Below, in pieces: positions 10,309-19,679 of a DNA stretch of 64,000 bases (its first letter is position 1; each line of letters begins with the position of its first letter). This DNA is from GWF2-33-9 sp964500435. GTDB taxonomy: Bacteria > Bacteroidota > Ignavibacteria > Kapaibacteriales > UBA2268. The position numbers were made by a program, and so were the translations under genes. The notes under the pieces were generated by a model. That model had not been told where the DNA came from, made no database searches, and saw only the letters and a program-made list of their open reading frames with translations. The stretch lies in NCBI GenBank assembly GCA_964500435.1, contig CAZCNL010000005.1, positions 62,001-126,000 of the forward strand, in the 5' to 3' direction.

Positions 10309-11514
10309 ATGTTAAACAACAAATACGAAATTATTGTTGTTGATGATTCGAAAATGACCGTAGAAGCCGTTTGCAAAATGATAGAAGCATCAAAAGAACC
10401 AGGGTATATTTTATATAAAGCTTATTCAGGAATGGAATGTTTAAGATTGTTAGGTAATCATACAATTGATTTAGTTTTAATGGATGTTGTGATGGAAAAT
10501 TTCGACGGTTTCGAAACAGCTCGTGTAATTCGTGCTAATCCAAAATATGAAAATATACCAATAATTTTTATGACTGCAAACGACCCAGATGCAAGTATGA
10601 AGGAGTTTGCTTTCAAGCACGGTGGTATTGATTATCTCTTAAAGCCTTTTACTGAAAAAGAAATAAATAATTATCTTTCTCTTTATATCCGATTTATCAC
10701 ACGAGAACGAGAAATTAATAAAAAATTAAGTGACCTCAATCTTCAATTGCATAAAGAAGTAATTGAAAAAACACGAGCAATTCATGAATTAAAAGAATCG
10801 CTTGAAGTCCGACATAAAATGTTTTCAATTATTTCTCATGATTTAAAAAATCCAATATTAGGCTATAAAGCTCTCGTAGATGAATATGTTTCGAATTTTG
10901 ATTCGCTCGATATCGAAGATTTCAAAGATTTGCTGCAAATGCTCCAAAAATCTTCCGATAATTTAAGTACTCTGTTGAATGACCTTTTAACATGGGCGAA
11001 TTTTCAACGAAATCAAATTGCTTACAATCCGACAGAATTCGATTTAAGCTTTGTAGCAACTCAAGTCATTGAACAAGCGAATTTACAAGCACAAGTAAAA
11101 CAAATAGGTTTAGTAAATAAAATACCAAGCGAAACACTTGTACTCGCTGACCCGAGTTTAGTTTCTTTAATTTTTAGAAATTTAATTAGTAATGCAATAA
11201 AATTCACTCCTCAAGGTGGTTTTGTTACTCTTTTTGCTGCAAAAAATAAAGAAGACCAAAAAATAGAAGTTTCTGTTTCGGATACCGGAGTAGGCATTCC
11301 AGAGGATAAAATCCAAGAACTTTTTAAAGTTAGAACTAATAAAACTACGCTTGGCACAAATAAAGAAAGTGGCACAGGTCTCGGCTTGGTAATTGTTCAC
11401 GAGGCTGTGGCAATAAATCAAGGGAAAATAAAGGTCGAAAGTAAACTTGGTAAAGGTTCTACTTTCACTTTTACTTTGCCTTCTGTCGAAAAAGAAATTC
11501 AAATTGAATTATAG
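10309..11514 (+). CDS. Soluble REC-histidine kinase hybrid
   Basis: 401-aa two-component protein with an N-terminal receiver domain (acidic D12/D13, phospho-acceptor D59, K112), a short coiled linker, a HisKA domain with the H-box around H177 (IISHDLKNP), and a HATPase domain with N-box (ISNAIKFTP), G1 (SDTGVGIP) and G2 (GTGLGLVIV). It has no membrane segment or sensor domain, so it must take its input through the receiver or a partner. Such proteins often act inside phosphorelays. No cognate regulator gene is adjacent; the nearest other receiver protein is at 32.5 kb. AAGG lies ~7 bp before the ATG. Confidence 0.93.
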   Translation: MLNNKYEIIVVDDSKMTVEAVCKMIEASKEPGYILYKAYSGMECLRLLGNHTIDLVLMDVVMENFDGFETARVIRANPKYENIPIIFMTANDPDASMKEFAFKHGGIDYLLKPFTEKEINNYLSLYIRFITREREINKKLSDLNLQLHKEVIEKTRAIHELKESLEVRHKMFSIISHDLKNPILGYKALVDEYVSNFDSLDIEDFKDLLQMLQKSSDNLSTLLNDLLTWANFQRNQIAYNPTEFDLSFVATQVIEQANLQAQVKQIGLVNKIPSETLVLADPSLVSLIFRNLISNAIKFTPQGGFVTLFAAKNKEDQKIEVSVSDTGVGIPEDKIQELFKVRTNKTTLGTNKESGTGLGLVIVHEAVAINQGKIKVESKLGKGSTFTFTLPSVEKEIQIEL

Positions 11515-11571
11515 AAAATTCAATTAAAATGATTTTAATAAAACTCGAAATATAAATTTTAGTAGTTATTT

Positions 11572-12480
11572 TTAATTTAATAAATCTTTAAGCGCTAAAC
11601 CAAGTTCGGGAAATTGGAATTCAAAGTTAGCACCGAGTAGTTTTTTGCTTGAAACTCTTTGAGAAGCAAGCACCATTTCGGCACTTTCGCCCAATATTAA
11701 TTTGATAGCAAATTCCGGTACTTTGAAAATCGATGGTCGATGCAATTGTTTACCTATTTGTTTAGCAAATTCATTCATAATTACTGGATTTGGCGCAACT
11801 GCATTATAAACACCTTTAAAATTAGGAACTTCGATAAATTTCACATATAAATTTGCTAAATCTTGAATATGTATCCATGAATACCACTGTCGTCCTGTAC
11901 CAATTGGACCACCTACAAAAAATTTAAATGGCAACATTAACTTTGGCAATGCTCCAGTTTTTGTATCCAACACTATTCCTACTCTTGGATTTACAACTCT
12001 AATATTTTCTTTAACTTTTCTTGAGGCTTCCTCCCAATCTACACAAACTTTTGCTAAAAAAGTATCTGCTGCTGCTGCGTCTTCGGTCAAAATTGTATCT
12101 CCTTGATTACCATAAATTCCAATTGCGGATGTCGATACAAAAACTTTTTCATCGTTTGGAAATTTATTTAATAATTCAGCTAATTTATTTGTTGTTTCAA
12201 TTCGTGAATTATATATTTCTTGCTTATATTTTTCTGTCCATAAACTGCCAGCAATAGAAGCACCCGCTAAATTAATGATTGCATCTGATTTTCCTAATGC
12301 ATTTAGCTGCTCGTTTATATTGTTGTCAGCAAATTTTATATGACCAATAGCATTAGGGAGTATCCTTTTGGAATTTTCTATATTTCGTGTAAAGCTATAA
12401 TATTTATATCCTTTTTTATCTAAAACTTGAGCAATTTTTCGTCCGATTGCTCCTGTTCCACCGACTAAAATAATATTCAT
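11572..12480 (-). CDS. TIGR01777-type NAD-dependent epimerase (SDR39U1/YfcH family)
   Basis: 302-aa atypical extended SDR. It starts with the glycine-rich loop VGGTGAIGRKIA and contains the family hallmarks NLAGASIAG, STSAIGIYGN, RVGIVLDTKTGALPK and GTGRQWYSWIHIQDL. Length and motif order match the YfcH/SDR39U1 family, whose substrate is not established. It follows the PBP1 gene by 39 bp and is probably the last gene of the OmpA-PBP1-epimerase transcription unit. Annotation as a nucleoside-diphosphate sugar epimerase is common, but I treat the substrate as unknown. Confidence 0.9.
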   Translation of the reverse strand: MNIILVGGTGAIGRKIAQVLDKKGYKYYSFTRNIENSKRILPNAIGHIKFADNNINEQLNALGKSDAIINLAGASIAGSLWTEKYKQEIYNSRIETTNKLAELLNKFPNDEKVFVSTSAIGIYGNQGDTILTEDAAAADTFLAKVCVDWEEASRKVKENIRVVNPRVGIVLDTKTGALPKLMLPFKFFVGGPIGTGRQWYSWIHIQDLANLYVKFIEVPNFKGVYNAVAPNPVIMNEFAKQIGKQLHRPSIFKVPEFAIKLILGESAEMVLASQRVSSKKLLGANFEFQFPELGLALKDLLN

Positions 12481-12519
12481 TAAAACAAACTCCTAATTAA
12501 AATTCACATTTTTATTTGA

Positions 12520-14727
12520 TTATTTTTTGGGTAAAGGTGGCAATACGGGATTTTTAGGTTTAATTGCTGGAGGTGCATTTGCACCTGTATTTTCTTCTTG
12601 CAATATTGTTTCGTTTGTTTGAACATCATTCGAAGGTTGAGATATATTGTAACTTAAATTAAATGTAGTCTTTTTATATGGTAAGATAGGGTCAGCGTAT
12701 ATTTTTGCCATTAACTTGCCCCAAATAGGAGCGGCAACTTTACCTCCATAGCCATAACTACCCAAGAAATCGAAATTTATTCTTTTATCATCAAATCCCA
12801 CCCAAACTCCACAAACAAGTTCCGGTGTATAACCAATAAACCAAGCATCTGCGGCATCATTTGTTGTGCCTGTTTTCCCTGCTGCTTCGACACCTGTTAA
12901 ATATTTCTTGATTACCGATGCGGTGCCATTATCTATCACACCTTTCATCATAAATATCATTTCTTCGGCAATACTATCTGGGATAATTCCTTTTATTTGT
13001 ATGGGTCTTCTGTTTTGCTGTATAAGCATATTCCCATAGTGGTCTTGAACATCTTTTAAATATTTAGGTTCATTACGAGTTCCTCGATTTGGGAAAGTAC
13101 TGAAAGCACTTGTCATTTCAAGCGGCGAAACATCGCCACCGGCACCTAAAGCAAGTGCAGGATAAGCGACAAGTGGCGATTTTATTCCCATTTTCTTTGC
13201 TATTTCAACAACTTCATCAGGATTTGTAACTTCTGTTATCAATCTTGCAGCGACAGTATTAATAGAATAACTCAGCGCAGAATATAAGGAACGTCTTTCT
13301 CCTGGTGCACATGAACCTGCACCAGATGGCGACCATACTTCTCCCGAAGGTAAAGTATAAGAATATGGTCCACATTCAATAGTACTCGATGGTGTCAAAC
13401 CTCTTAGTAATGCTGCAGTATAAACAAACGGTTTAAACGATGAACCTGGTTGGCGACGTATTTGAGTTACGTGATTTAATGAATATTTGCCCGCAGGATT
13501 TTCAAGTAATGCTTTTGGTGAACCTCCGACTAATGCGAGTATGTCGCCTGTGCGTTGGTCAATCACAACAAGCCCAATTTGAATTGTAGTTGCTACATTT
13601 TTGACGGAGTCTATGAAATTCTTATTATTTTTTAATTTATTGTAAATTTTGTCTTTCTCATTTCCTGTTGCAGCACGATATTGCGAATTTGTTCTTATTG
13701 CTTTGTCAATCAAACTTTGTAATACTTTTGCATTTTTTGACCAAGACCAATTTCGATTAAACATTGTTTGAATTTCATTCAAGTGCTGTTCGACGACTTC
13801 ATTAGCATATTGCTGTATACGAAAATTCAAAGTTGTATTAATAACTAACCCATCTCGATATAAATCGTAATTTTCTAAACGATTGTCATCATTTAAATCT
13901 TGTCTAATCATTTCAACAAAATGTGGTGCCAGGCTTCGCTTTGAATTCGATAATCGCTTAATTTGATTCTTATCCGCAGAAATTAATGGTTCAGACAAAG
14001 CGGAGATAAATTCAGCAGGAGTAATTGCGTTTTGATTCAACATTAAGTTTAAAACTACATCACGTCTTTGAATTGCTTTATCGGGATTTATAAAAGGGTC
14101 ATAGCCTGCGGGTGATTTAAGCAGGGCGACTAAAGTTGCGCATTCAGATAATGTTAATTCCGTGGGGGTTTTGCCAAAAAATACTTGTGCGGCGACTCCC
14201 ACTCCGTATGCTCCTCGTCCAAAATAAACTGTATTAGAATATAATTGTAATATCTGATTTTTGGTATAATTTCGTTCGATTTGAATTGCCGTAAAAGCTT
14301 CTCGAATTTTTCTACTTAAAGATGTTTCTTTTGTTAAATATAAATTTCGTGCAAGCTGCATCGTAATGGTAGATGCTCCTTCTTTTGCGTGACCAGCTAT
14401 TAAATTTTTTATTGCCGCTTGAAATATTCTGCCAACGTGCACTCCCCAATGCTTGTAAAAATTCTTATCTTCCGTAGCAATTAATGCTTTAATAAAATTT
14501 TTTGGAATACTATCGAATGGCAAATCTACTCTACGTTCTATATAAAAATGGTCAAGTAAAACACCATCCGATGAATAAATTTCCGTTGCTAAATTCAATT
14601 TTGGATTTTCTAATTCAGACAAAGATGGCATTCCATCGCTTATTACAACTTTAATATAAATGAACGTTGCAACAGCAATTATAATAAAGCCTGCAATTAA
14701 ACTAAAAAGAAATTTTAATGGTGTCAT
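12520..14727 (-). CDS. Bifunctional penicillin-binding protein 1 (class A PBP)
   Basis: 735-aa peptidoglycan synthase anchored by one N-terminal helix (residues ~5-27). The GT51 glycosyltransferase domain has its catalytic glutamate at E86 (ATEDKNFYKHWG) and the GASTITMQLARNLYL motif. The transpeptidase domain has S429-x-x-K (GSSFKPF), SxN (SYSINT) and KTG (AGKTGTTNDAADAWF). The tail is proline-rich and ends PPLPKK. Its ATG is 1 bp after the stop of the OmpA lipoprotein gene, so the two are translationally close: an envelope lipoprotein that can bind peptidoglycan paired with a peptidoglycan synthase. Close to PBP1a/MrcA types; a specific paralogue name cannot be given. Confidence 0.95.
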   Translation of the reverse strand: MTPLKFLFSLIAGFIIIAVATFIYIKVVISDGMPSLSELENPKLNLATEIYSSDGVLLDHFYIERRVDLPFDSIPKNFIKALIATEDKNFYKHWGVHVGRIFQAAIKNLIAGHAKEGASTITMQLARNLYLTKETSLSRKIREAFTAIQIERNYTKNQILQLYSNTVYFGRGAYGVGVAAQVFFGKTPTELTLSECATLVALLKSPAGYDPFINPDKAIQRRDVVLNLMLNQNAITPAEFISALSEPLISADKNQIKRLSNSKRSLAPHFVEMIRQDLNDDNRLENYDLYRDGLVINTTLNFRIQQYANEVVEQHLNEIQTMFNRNWSWSKNAKVLQSLIDKAIRTNSQYRAATGNEKDKIYNKLKNNKNFIDSVKNVATTIQIGLVVIDQRTGDILALVGGSPKALLENPAGKYSLNHVTQIRRQPGSSFKPFVYTAALLRGLTPSSTIECGPYSYTLPSGEVWSPSGAGSCAPGERRSLYSALSYSINTVAARLITEVTNPDEVVEIAKKMGIKSPLVAYPALALGAGGDVSPLEMTSAFSTFPNRGTRNEPKYLKDVQDHYGNMLIQQNRRPIQIKGIIPDSIAEEMIFMMKGVIDNGTASVIKKYLTGVEAAGKTGTTNDAADAWFIGYTPELVCGVWVGFDDKRINFDFLGSYGYGGKVAAPIWGKLMAKIYADPILPYKKTTFNLSYNISQPSNDVQTNETILQEENTGANAPPAIKPKNPVLPPLPKK

Positions 14728-14728
14728 T

Positions 14729-16558
14729 TTATTTTTGAATTTTTTCTAAAACAACTCGTCGCAAGCGTTTTCGGTAACTATCCAATGATTCATTTTCTCT
14801 TCTTTCTAATGGTTCAGTCTTTCCTGCCGAACGACCTGCCAGTAACTCTTTCGGTACTCCGAGTTCAATTAATTTTGATATAACAAAATTGACTCGTCGT
14901 TCTCCTAATTTTTGATTGTATTCAACACTTGCAACATCATCAGTATGCCCGACTAAGACGATTTTATCGATTTTATCCTTTACTTGCAATATATTTATTG
15001 CAAGCGATTTAATTTCCTCTTCCCATGTAATATTTGTTTCAACTCCATTGCTATCAAGAACATAGCGATACGGATTATTATAAACATCTGTCGGAAAATT
15101 GATTCTTAATGTATATATTTCGGGTAAATAAAAATCTTGACGAATAATTTTTGTTGTGTCTTCTATGCTTACTGAAATTTTTGCATTTTGCGGGAATAAA
15201 TCTTTCGTTTGAGCTGTTACCAAATATTCTTGATTTTTAATCATTGGAATGGAATATTTTCCATCTTGGTTCGTAAAAACAGTATTTTTTAAATCACTGG
15301 CACTTTCTTCTGCAAAAACTTCAGCATTTGGGATAGGCTTTTTTGTTTTCTCTTCGTAAACATAACCTTCCAATTTATAAAACCAGTTGTCTTTTGGTCC
15401 TTCAACCTTGAACTCTTCTTTTGTTTCGATTCCAAGTGTTGGCTCTTTAATTTCTTTCTTTTGGACAATTTCTTTGATTATTTCTTTATACCGAACAAAA
15501 ATATCATAACCACCAGTATTATTGTGTGTGTCTATTTCATTATTTTGATTACTGGAATAGTAAAAGAGCGAATCACAATCTTTTAAACAATTTGGTGAGA
15601 GTTCATTAAATTGGGTATTCAGTGGTGCTCGTAAATTTTCTCGGTTCGAAAGCAAACGTTGTTTTTCGATTTCTTCTTTTTTAATTAATTTTTGTGTGAA
15701 AAAAGCGGGATCTATTTTCACACGAAAAATATCAAACCCGCCAATTGTTTCGCCACCGTTTGATGAAAAATATAGATATTTCGCATCGGGCGATAAAAAA
15801 GGTGTAATTTCGTCGCATGCTGTATTAACGTCACTTCCGCAATTTACTGGTTCAGAAAGTTTTCCATTATCATTATAAACCATCCAAATATCAACTCCGC
15901 CGTAGCCACCTTCTCTATCGCTTGCAAAAAATATAATTTTGCCATCTTGTGTTGACGTTGGTTGGGAGTACCAGTCTTCTAATTTTAAATTACTAAAATC
16001 TAATTTATCAAATGAAGAAATTATTTCGTTTTTAACATTAGCACTGTAAATCCTTGATTGACCAATTATTTCGGTCATTGGCACCAAAATTCTGCCATTT
16101 GCATCAATTATTTCCTTTTGACGATATGCCGAATAATCTTTTGCAAAGGAAATAAACATTTTATTATCTAAAAATGCAGGGAATCCGTAGCTGCCTTGTT
16201 CGGGAACTTGCAATGTCTTTTGTGGTAATATCTTATTATAAGTCAAATATTTGCATATTAAAATTGAATTTTTATTTGCGTCTGTTATAGTTAAATATGG
16301 TGTGTTTTGCCAAAAAGATAAAGCCCATTCATCGCCTGTTGAATTTATTTGTTTTACTGGTTCAATTTTGTAATGCCAACCATTTAATTTGCCCGCAAGT
16401 ATTGATGTATCTCTTGGTACACCCGTGTATTTCACGGGATTGCAAATAACTTGTGGTTTTGGACATTCCTGCTCTTTCAAATTCGTTTTAACAATTTGAC
16501 AAGATGTTATTAGTTCAGTTATTATAAAAATGAATATTATTTGAAATAATCTTTTCAA
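14729..16558 (-). CDS. Propeller-CRD-OmpA lipoprotein
   Basis: 609-aa lipoprotein with lipobox LITSC (C20). The middle part carries PD40/WD40-like blades (SSNGGETIGGFDIF, ASDREGGYGGVDIWMV), followed by a carboxypeptidase-regulatory-like domain (YVYEEKTKKPIPNAEVFAE, residues ~395-475) and a C-terminal OmpA peptidoglycan-binding domain (VLVGHTDDVASVEYNQKLGERR). This layout resembles PorE of the T9SS but lacks an evident N-terminal TPR part. It is divergent from the related 682-aa protein (135 bp apart) and directly upstream of the PBP1 gene. Likely an outer-membrane-to-peptidoglycan anchor. Confidence 0.88.
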   Translation of the reverse strand: MKRLFQIIFIFIITELITSCQIVKTNLKEQECPKPQVICNPVKYTGVPRDTSILAGKLNGWHYKIEPVKQINSTGDEWALSFWQNTPYLTITDANKNSILICKYLTYNKILPQKTLQVPEQGSYGFPAFLDNKMFISFAKDYSAYRQKEIIDANGRILVPMTEIIGQSRIYSANVKNEIISSFDKLDFSNLKLEDWYSQPTSTQDGKIIFFASDREGGYGGVDIWMVYNDNGKLSEPVNCGSDVNTACDEITPFLSPDAKYLYFSSNGGETIGGFDIFRVKIDPAFFTQKLIKKEEIEKQRLLSNRENLRAPLNTQFNELSPNCLKDCDSLFYYSSNQNNEIDTHNNTGGYDIFVRYKEIIKEIVQKKEIKEPTLGIETKEEFKVEGPKDNWFYKLEGYVYEEKTKKPIPNAEVFAEESASDLKNTVFTNQDGKYSIPMIKNQEYLVTAQTKDLFPQNAKISVSIEDTTKIIRQDFYLPEIYTLRINFPTDVYNNPYRYVLDSNGVETNITWEEEIKSLAINILQVKDKIDKIVLVGHTDDVASVEYNQKLGERRVNFVISKLIELGVPKELLAGRSAGKTEPLERRENESLDSYRKRLRRVVLEKIQK

Positions 16559-16693
16559 TTTTTCTTTTTTACCTTTATAAATATTAAAAAATAAAAATTA
16601 TTACATTTATTTATTTCAATTTAATAAAAAAATTAATTTTATAATCAAAAATTATTTTATTATTTTCAATTTTAGTGTTAAAATAAGAAAAAT

Positions 16694-18742
16694 ATGTTAA
16701 AATATAAGATAAGATACTTCATTAAGATAACTTGCTTAATATTAACAATTCTCGTTTTCTTACCAAGCTTTTCTTTATTTTCACAAAAATTAAATTTAAA
16801 TCAGCGTTTAACTCCCGAAGTTTTCAAAGAATGGGATGCATATATTCGAAAAAATGCACCTTCGCAAGATGCTTACAATGTCGTTATCGCAATTGCAAAA
16901 CAACATTATCAATCAGGTCGAGCAATTGTGGCACTTGAAGCCTTTTATGTTTATGAAAATTTATTCCCTAACTACTCAAAACAAATAGCCGCAGAAAAAG
17001 AGGCGTTGATTCAAGTTGCCTTGGCACAAATTCCTGATGAAAAAAGTTACCCACTTTATGAAAAATTAGCTAAAACTTTAGCAAACACAGAAGATGGGCT
17101 TGTAACTATTCAATTACTTGCCCGGAATTTTATATTAAAAAAAGAATTTGATTCTGCCGCTCATATTTTCAGTAATTATAAACCGTTATATCCCGATTTA
17201 AATAATAAAATTGACAAAATTATCGATATTTTAACACGTAACGAAGATACTGTAATTGTTCATCATTTGCCCGCACCAATCAACAGTCCGCAAGATGAGT
17301 GGGACCCGAACCCAACACCCGACGGTAAATATTTCTTTTTTTCTGGTCAACGACCAGGCACTCTTGGTGGTCATGATGTATTCGTTTCTGAAATGGAAAA
17401 TGGCAAATGGAGCACACCCAAAAGTTTAGGTTCACCAATTTGCTCATCCGCTAATGAAACTATTGATAATGTTACACTTGATGGCAATACAATTTTGCTT
17501 TCAGGTAATTTTTCGGGTACATTTGGACAATTTGATATTTACTCGGCAAGCAAAACCGAAACTGGCTGGGGGAACCTTTATCATTTTCCGATGCCCGTAA
17601 ATTCAGAATATCAAGACGAATCAGGATATTTGACGAGTGATGGCAAAGCTATAATTTTCACATCTGATAGACCTTTCGGAAATAATCATTTTTCGCCCTA
17701 TGGCACGTATTATCACGGCGGAGTTAATGGCAATATGGACATTTATGTTTGTTTGAAAACAGAAAACGGTTGGAGCGAGCCGATTAATTTAGGTCCGACT
17801 ATTAACACTCCATTTGCTGAACGCTCCGCTTTCTTGCATCCTGACGGCAAAACACTTTATTTTTCTTCTGATGGTCATCCTGGTCTTGGCAAATTAGATG
17901 TTTTTAAATCCGTTAGGTTAATCGATACTTCTTGGACGGAATGGAGTGAACCAGAAAATTTAGGTCGATATATAAACTCTGTTGATGATGATTGGGGTTA
18001 TAAAATTGGTATTTCCGGTGATAGTGCTTTCTTTTCGTCAAGACTACAAGAGAATTCTTTTGGCGGTTTAGATTTATATACCATTACTTTACCTAAACGA
18101 TATAAGCCCCAAAAAGTTGCAACTATACGTGGACGTGTTTTAGATTACTCTAATAATCCGCTATTTGCAACAATCATTTGGGAAAATTTGAAAACAAAAG
18201 AGAGACTGGGAAGTTTAAAATCTAATCCTAAAACTGGGGAGTATATATTCGTCCTTCCACTTGGTAAAAATTACGGTTTTTATGCTGATAAAGATGGCTA
18301 TTATCCCACTTCTGGCAATTTAGACCTTACGAAAATTAATAAAGATACGACCTTGCAACTCGATATTAAACTAACTTCTATTAATGAATTTAAAGATAAA
18401 AATATTCCAATCAATGTTAATAATTTATTTTTTGATTATAATCAATATATTTTAAAAGAAGAAAGTTATCCTGAACTTGACAGATTAGTCACCTTTTTAA
18501 AACAAATTCCAAATTTAAAAATCTCCATCGAAGGACATACAGATAATATTGGTAGTGATGCTTTTAATTTAGAACTTGCAAAAAAACGTGCCGAAGAGGT
18601 GGAAAAATACTTGATAAGTAAAGGTATTGATGAAAAGAAAATGAAAATTAAAGCATACGGAAGTAGCAAACCTGTTGCTGCTAATGATACCCCTGAAAAT
18701 CGTGCTAAAAATAGAAGAGTGGAAGTTATATTTTTAAAATGA
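16694..18742 (+). CDS. PorE-like TPR-propeller-CRD-OmpA protein
   Basis: 682 aa with a signal peptide (to about FSLFSQ, residue 31). Domain order: a helical TPR-like stretch (residues ~35-190), a PD40 beta-propeller (repeated FSSDG/FTSDR/FFSGQR blades, ~205-470), a carboxypeptidase-regulatory-like domain (~475-560) and an OmpA C-terminal domain (SIEGHTDNIGSDAFNLELAKKRA). This is the order described for PorE of Porphyromonas gingivalis, which links the T9SS to peptidoglycan. PorE is a lipoprotein; here I see no clear lipobox, so the anchoring may differ. sprA in the same window supports the T9SS link, but other OmpA/PD40 proteins share the layout. Confidence 0.85.
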   Translation: MLKYKIRYFIKITCLILTILVFLPSFSLFSQKLNLNQRLTPEVFKEWDAYIRKNAPSQDAYNVVIAIAKQHYQSGRAIVALEAFYVYENLFPNYSKQIAAEKEALIQVALAQIPDEKSYPLYEKLAKTLANTEDGLVTIQLLARNFILKKEFDSAAHIFSNYKPLYPDLNNKIDKIIDILTRNEDTVIVHHLPAPINSPQDEWDPNPTPDGKYFFFSGQRPGTLGGHDVFVSEMENGKWSTPKSLGSPICSSANETIDNVTLDGNTILLSGNFSGTFGQFDIYSASKTETGWGNLYHFPMPVNSEYQDESGYLTSDGKAIIFTSDRPFGNNHFSPYGTYYHGGVNGNMDIYVCLKTENGWSEPINLGPTINTPFAERSAFLHPDGKTLYFSSDGHPGLGKLDVFKSVRLIDTSWTEWSEPENLGRYINSVDDDWGYKIGISGDSAFFSSRLQENSFGGLDLYTITLPKRYKPQKVATIRGRVLDYSNNPLFATIIWENLKTKERLGSLKSNPKTGEYIFVLPLGKNYGFYADKDGYYPTSGNLDLTKINKDTTLQLDIKLTSINEFKDKNIPINVNNLFFDYNQYILKEESYPELDRLVTFLKQIPNLKISIEGHTDNIGSDAFNLELAKKRAEEVEKYLISKGIDEKKMKIKAYGSSKPVAANDTPENRAKNRRVEVIFLK

Positions 18743-18859
18743 CTTTAAATTAAATTAAAAGAAAGACAAGAAATAAACTAATTCTCTAAAACAGACTTAC
18801 TAATTTATTTAAAGCAATAATTATTAAAAACGGGGAAAAATTAAAGGAAAAATCCAAAA

Positions 18860-19150
18860 CTATTTAATATTGAATTCTTTTTCTTCTGTTTTAGAATTTT
18901 GATTAGCTTGTGTATCGATGTATTCACGAATAACAGGTTTAATATAAAAATTATCTAAATTGGATTGAATAATCGCTGCTGCTAATGTTTTATTGTGGGA
19001 CTCGATATTTGCAAATTTGTTCAAAACAACAATTTTCTCATCTTTCAATATACAATTATTACTGCGAAAATTGCCTGTATCTTTAACTATTTTATACCCC
19101 GCATTTTTTACGAGTTCGGATAGTTCTTCGAACAAAGTAGTTGATTTCAT
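18860..19150 (-). CDS. Small conserved protein downstream of a STAS gene
   Basis: 96 aa, no signal peptide or membrane segment, and no family I can name. The sequence has a helix-strand pattern (FEELSELVKNAGYKIV, then CILKDEKIVVLNKF) and a charged tail. It begins 10 bp after the stop of the STAS-domain gene on the same strand, so the two are probably cotranscribed and may act together. Convergent with the PorE-like gene; no terminator hairpin is visible between them. Confidence 0.6.
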   Translation of the reverse strand: MKSTTLFEELSELVKNAGYKIVKDTGNFRSNNCILKDEKIVVLNKFANIESHNKTLAAAIIQSNLDNFYIKPVIREYIDTQANQNSKTEEKEFNIK

Positions 19151-19160
19151 TTTTTTAAGG

Positions 19161-19517
19161 TTAATTTCTCTCTAAAAATCTTTCGGCTTCGCTTAATGTT
19201 TTAAAAATATTAAGGACGCTACTAAGTTTTGTTAATTCAAAAATGTTGACTAAAAATGAGGGGACATTGCAAATTAAAAGCTTTCCTTCTTTGGTAGAAA
19301 AATATTCATCTTCTTTTACGAGTATGCCAAGAGCAATTGAACTAAAATAAAGAACATATTCAAAATTAAGGATTACATAATTTTTATTAGATTTAGCAAC
19401 TTTTTCCAATTCACTTTTTAAGATATCAGTTTCTTCGTCGCCGACGAATTTTCCAACTAAATTGAAAAGATAGTAATTTTCTTTTTCTTCGATTTTAATA
19501 ATTTCATCAATATTCAT
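19161..19517 (-). CDS. STAS-domain protein (anti-sigma-factor antagonist type)
   Basis: 118-aa single-domain protein with the STAS pattern: a first strand ending in a VGKFVGDEETDILKSEL helix, then NYVILNFEYVLYFSSIALGILV, where the Ser-Ser pair occupies the place of the phosphorylatable serine of SpoIIAA/RsbV. Such proteins bind serine kinases of the RsbW type and free a sigma factor. The usual Asp before this serine is replaced (YFSS instead of IDSS), so the switch may work differently. No RsbW-type kinase or PP2C phosphatase is in the window. Confidence 0.85.
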   Translation of the reverse strand: MNIDEIIKIEEKENYYLFNLVGKFVGDEETDILKSELEKVAKSNKNYVILNFEYVLYFSSIALGILVKEDEYFSTKEGKLLICNVPSFLVNIFELTKLSSVLNIFKTLSEAERFLERN

Positions 19518-19679
19518 ATTAAGCCATTTGTTTTTTTGAAATTTAACGAAAATAACAAAAAATAATTAATTTATTATAGTTGAAACGAATAAAAATAATA
19601 AACATTTGAAAAAAACTCGTTTTCTTTATTGTTAATAATTTGTCAATACTTTGTAAGTTTGTATTTTTCCAAGGATTTT

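Noticed and set aside
19629..19679. Upstream start of asnB
   Set aside because: It would bury the catalytic N-terminal cysteine, which must be residue 2.
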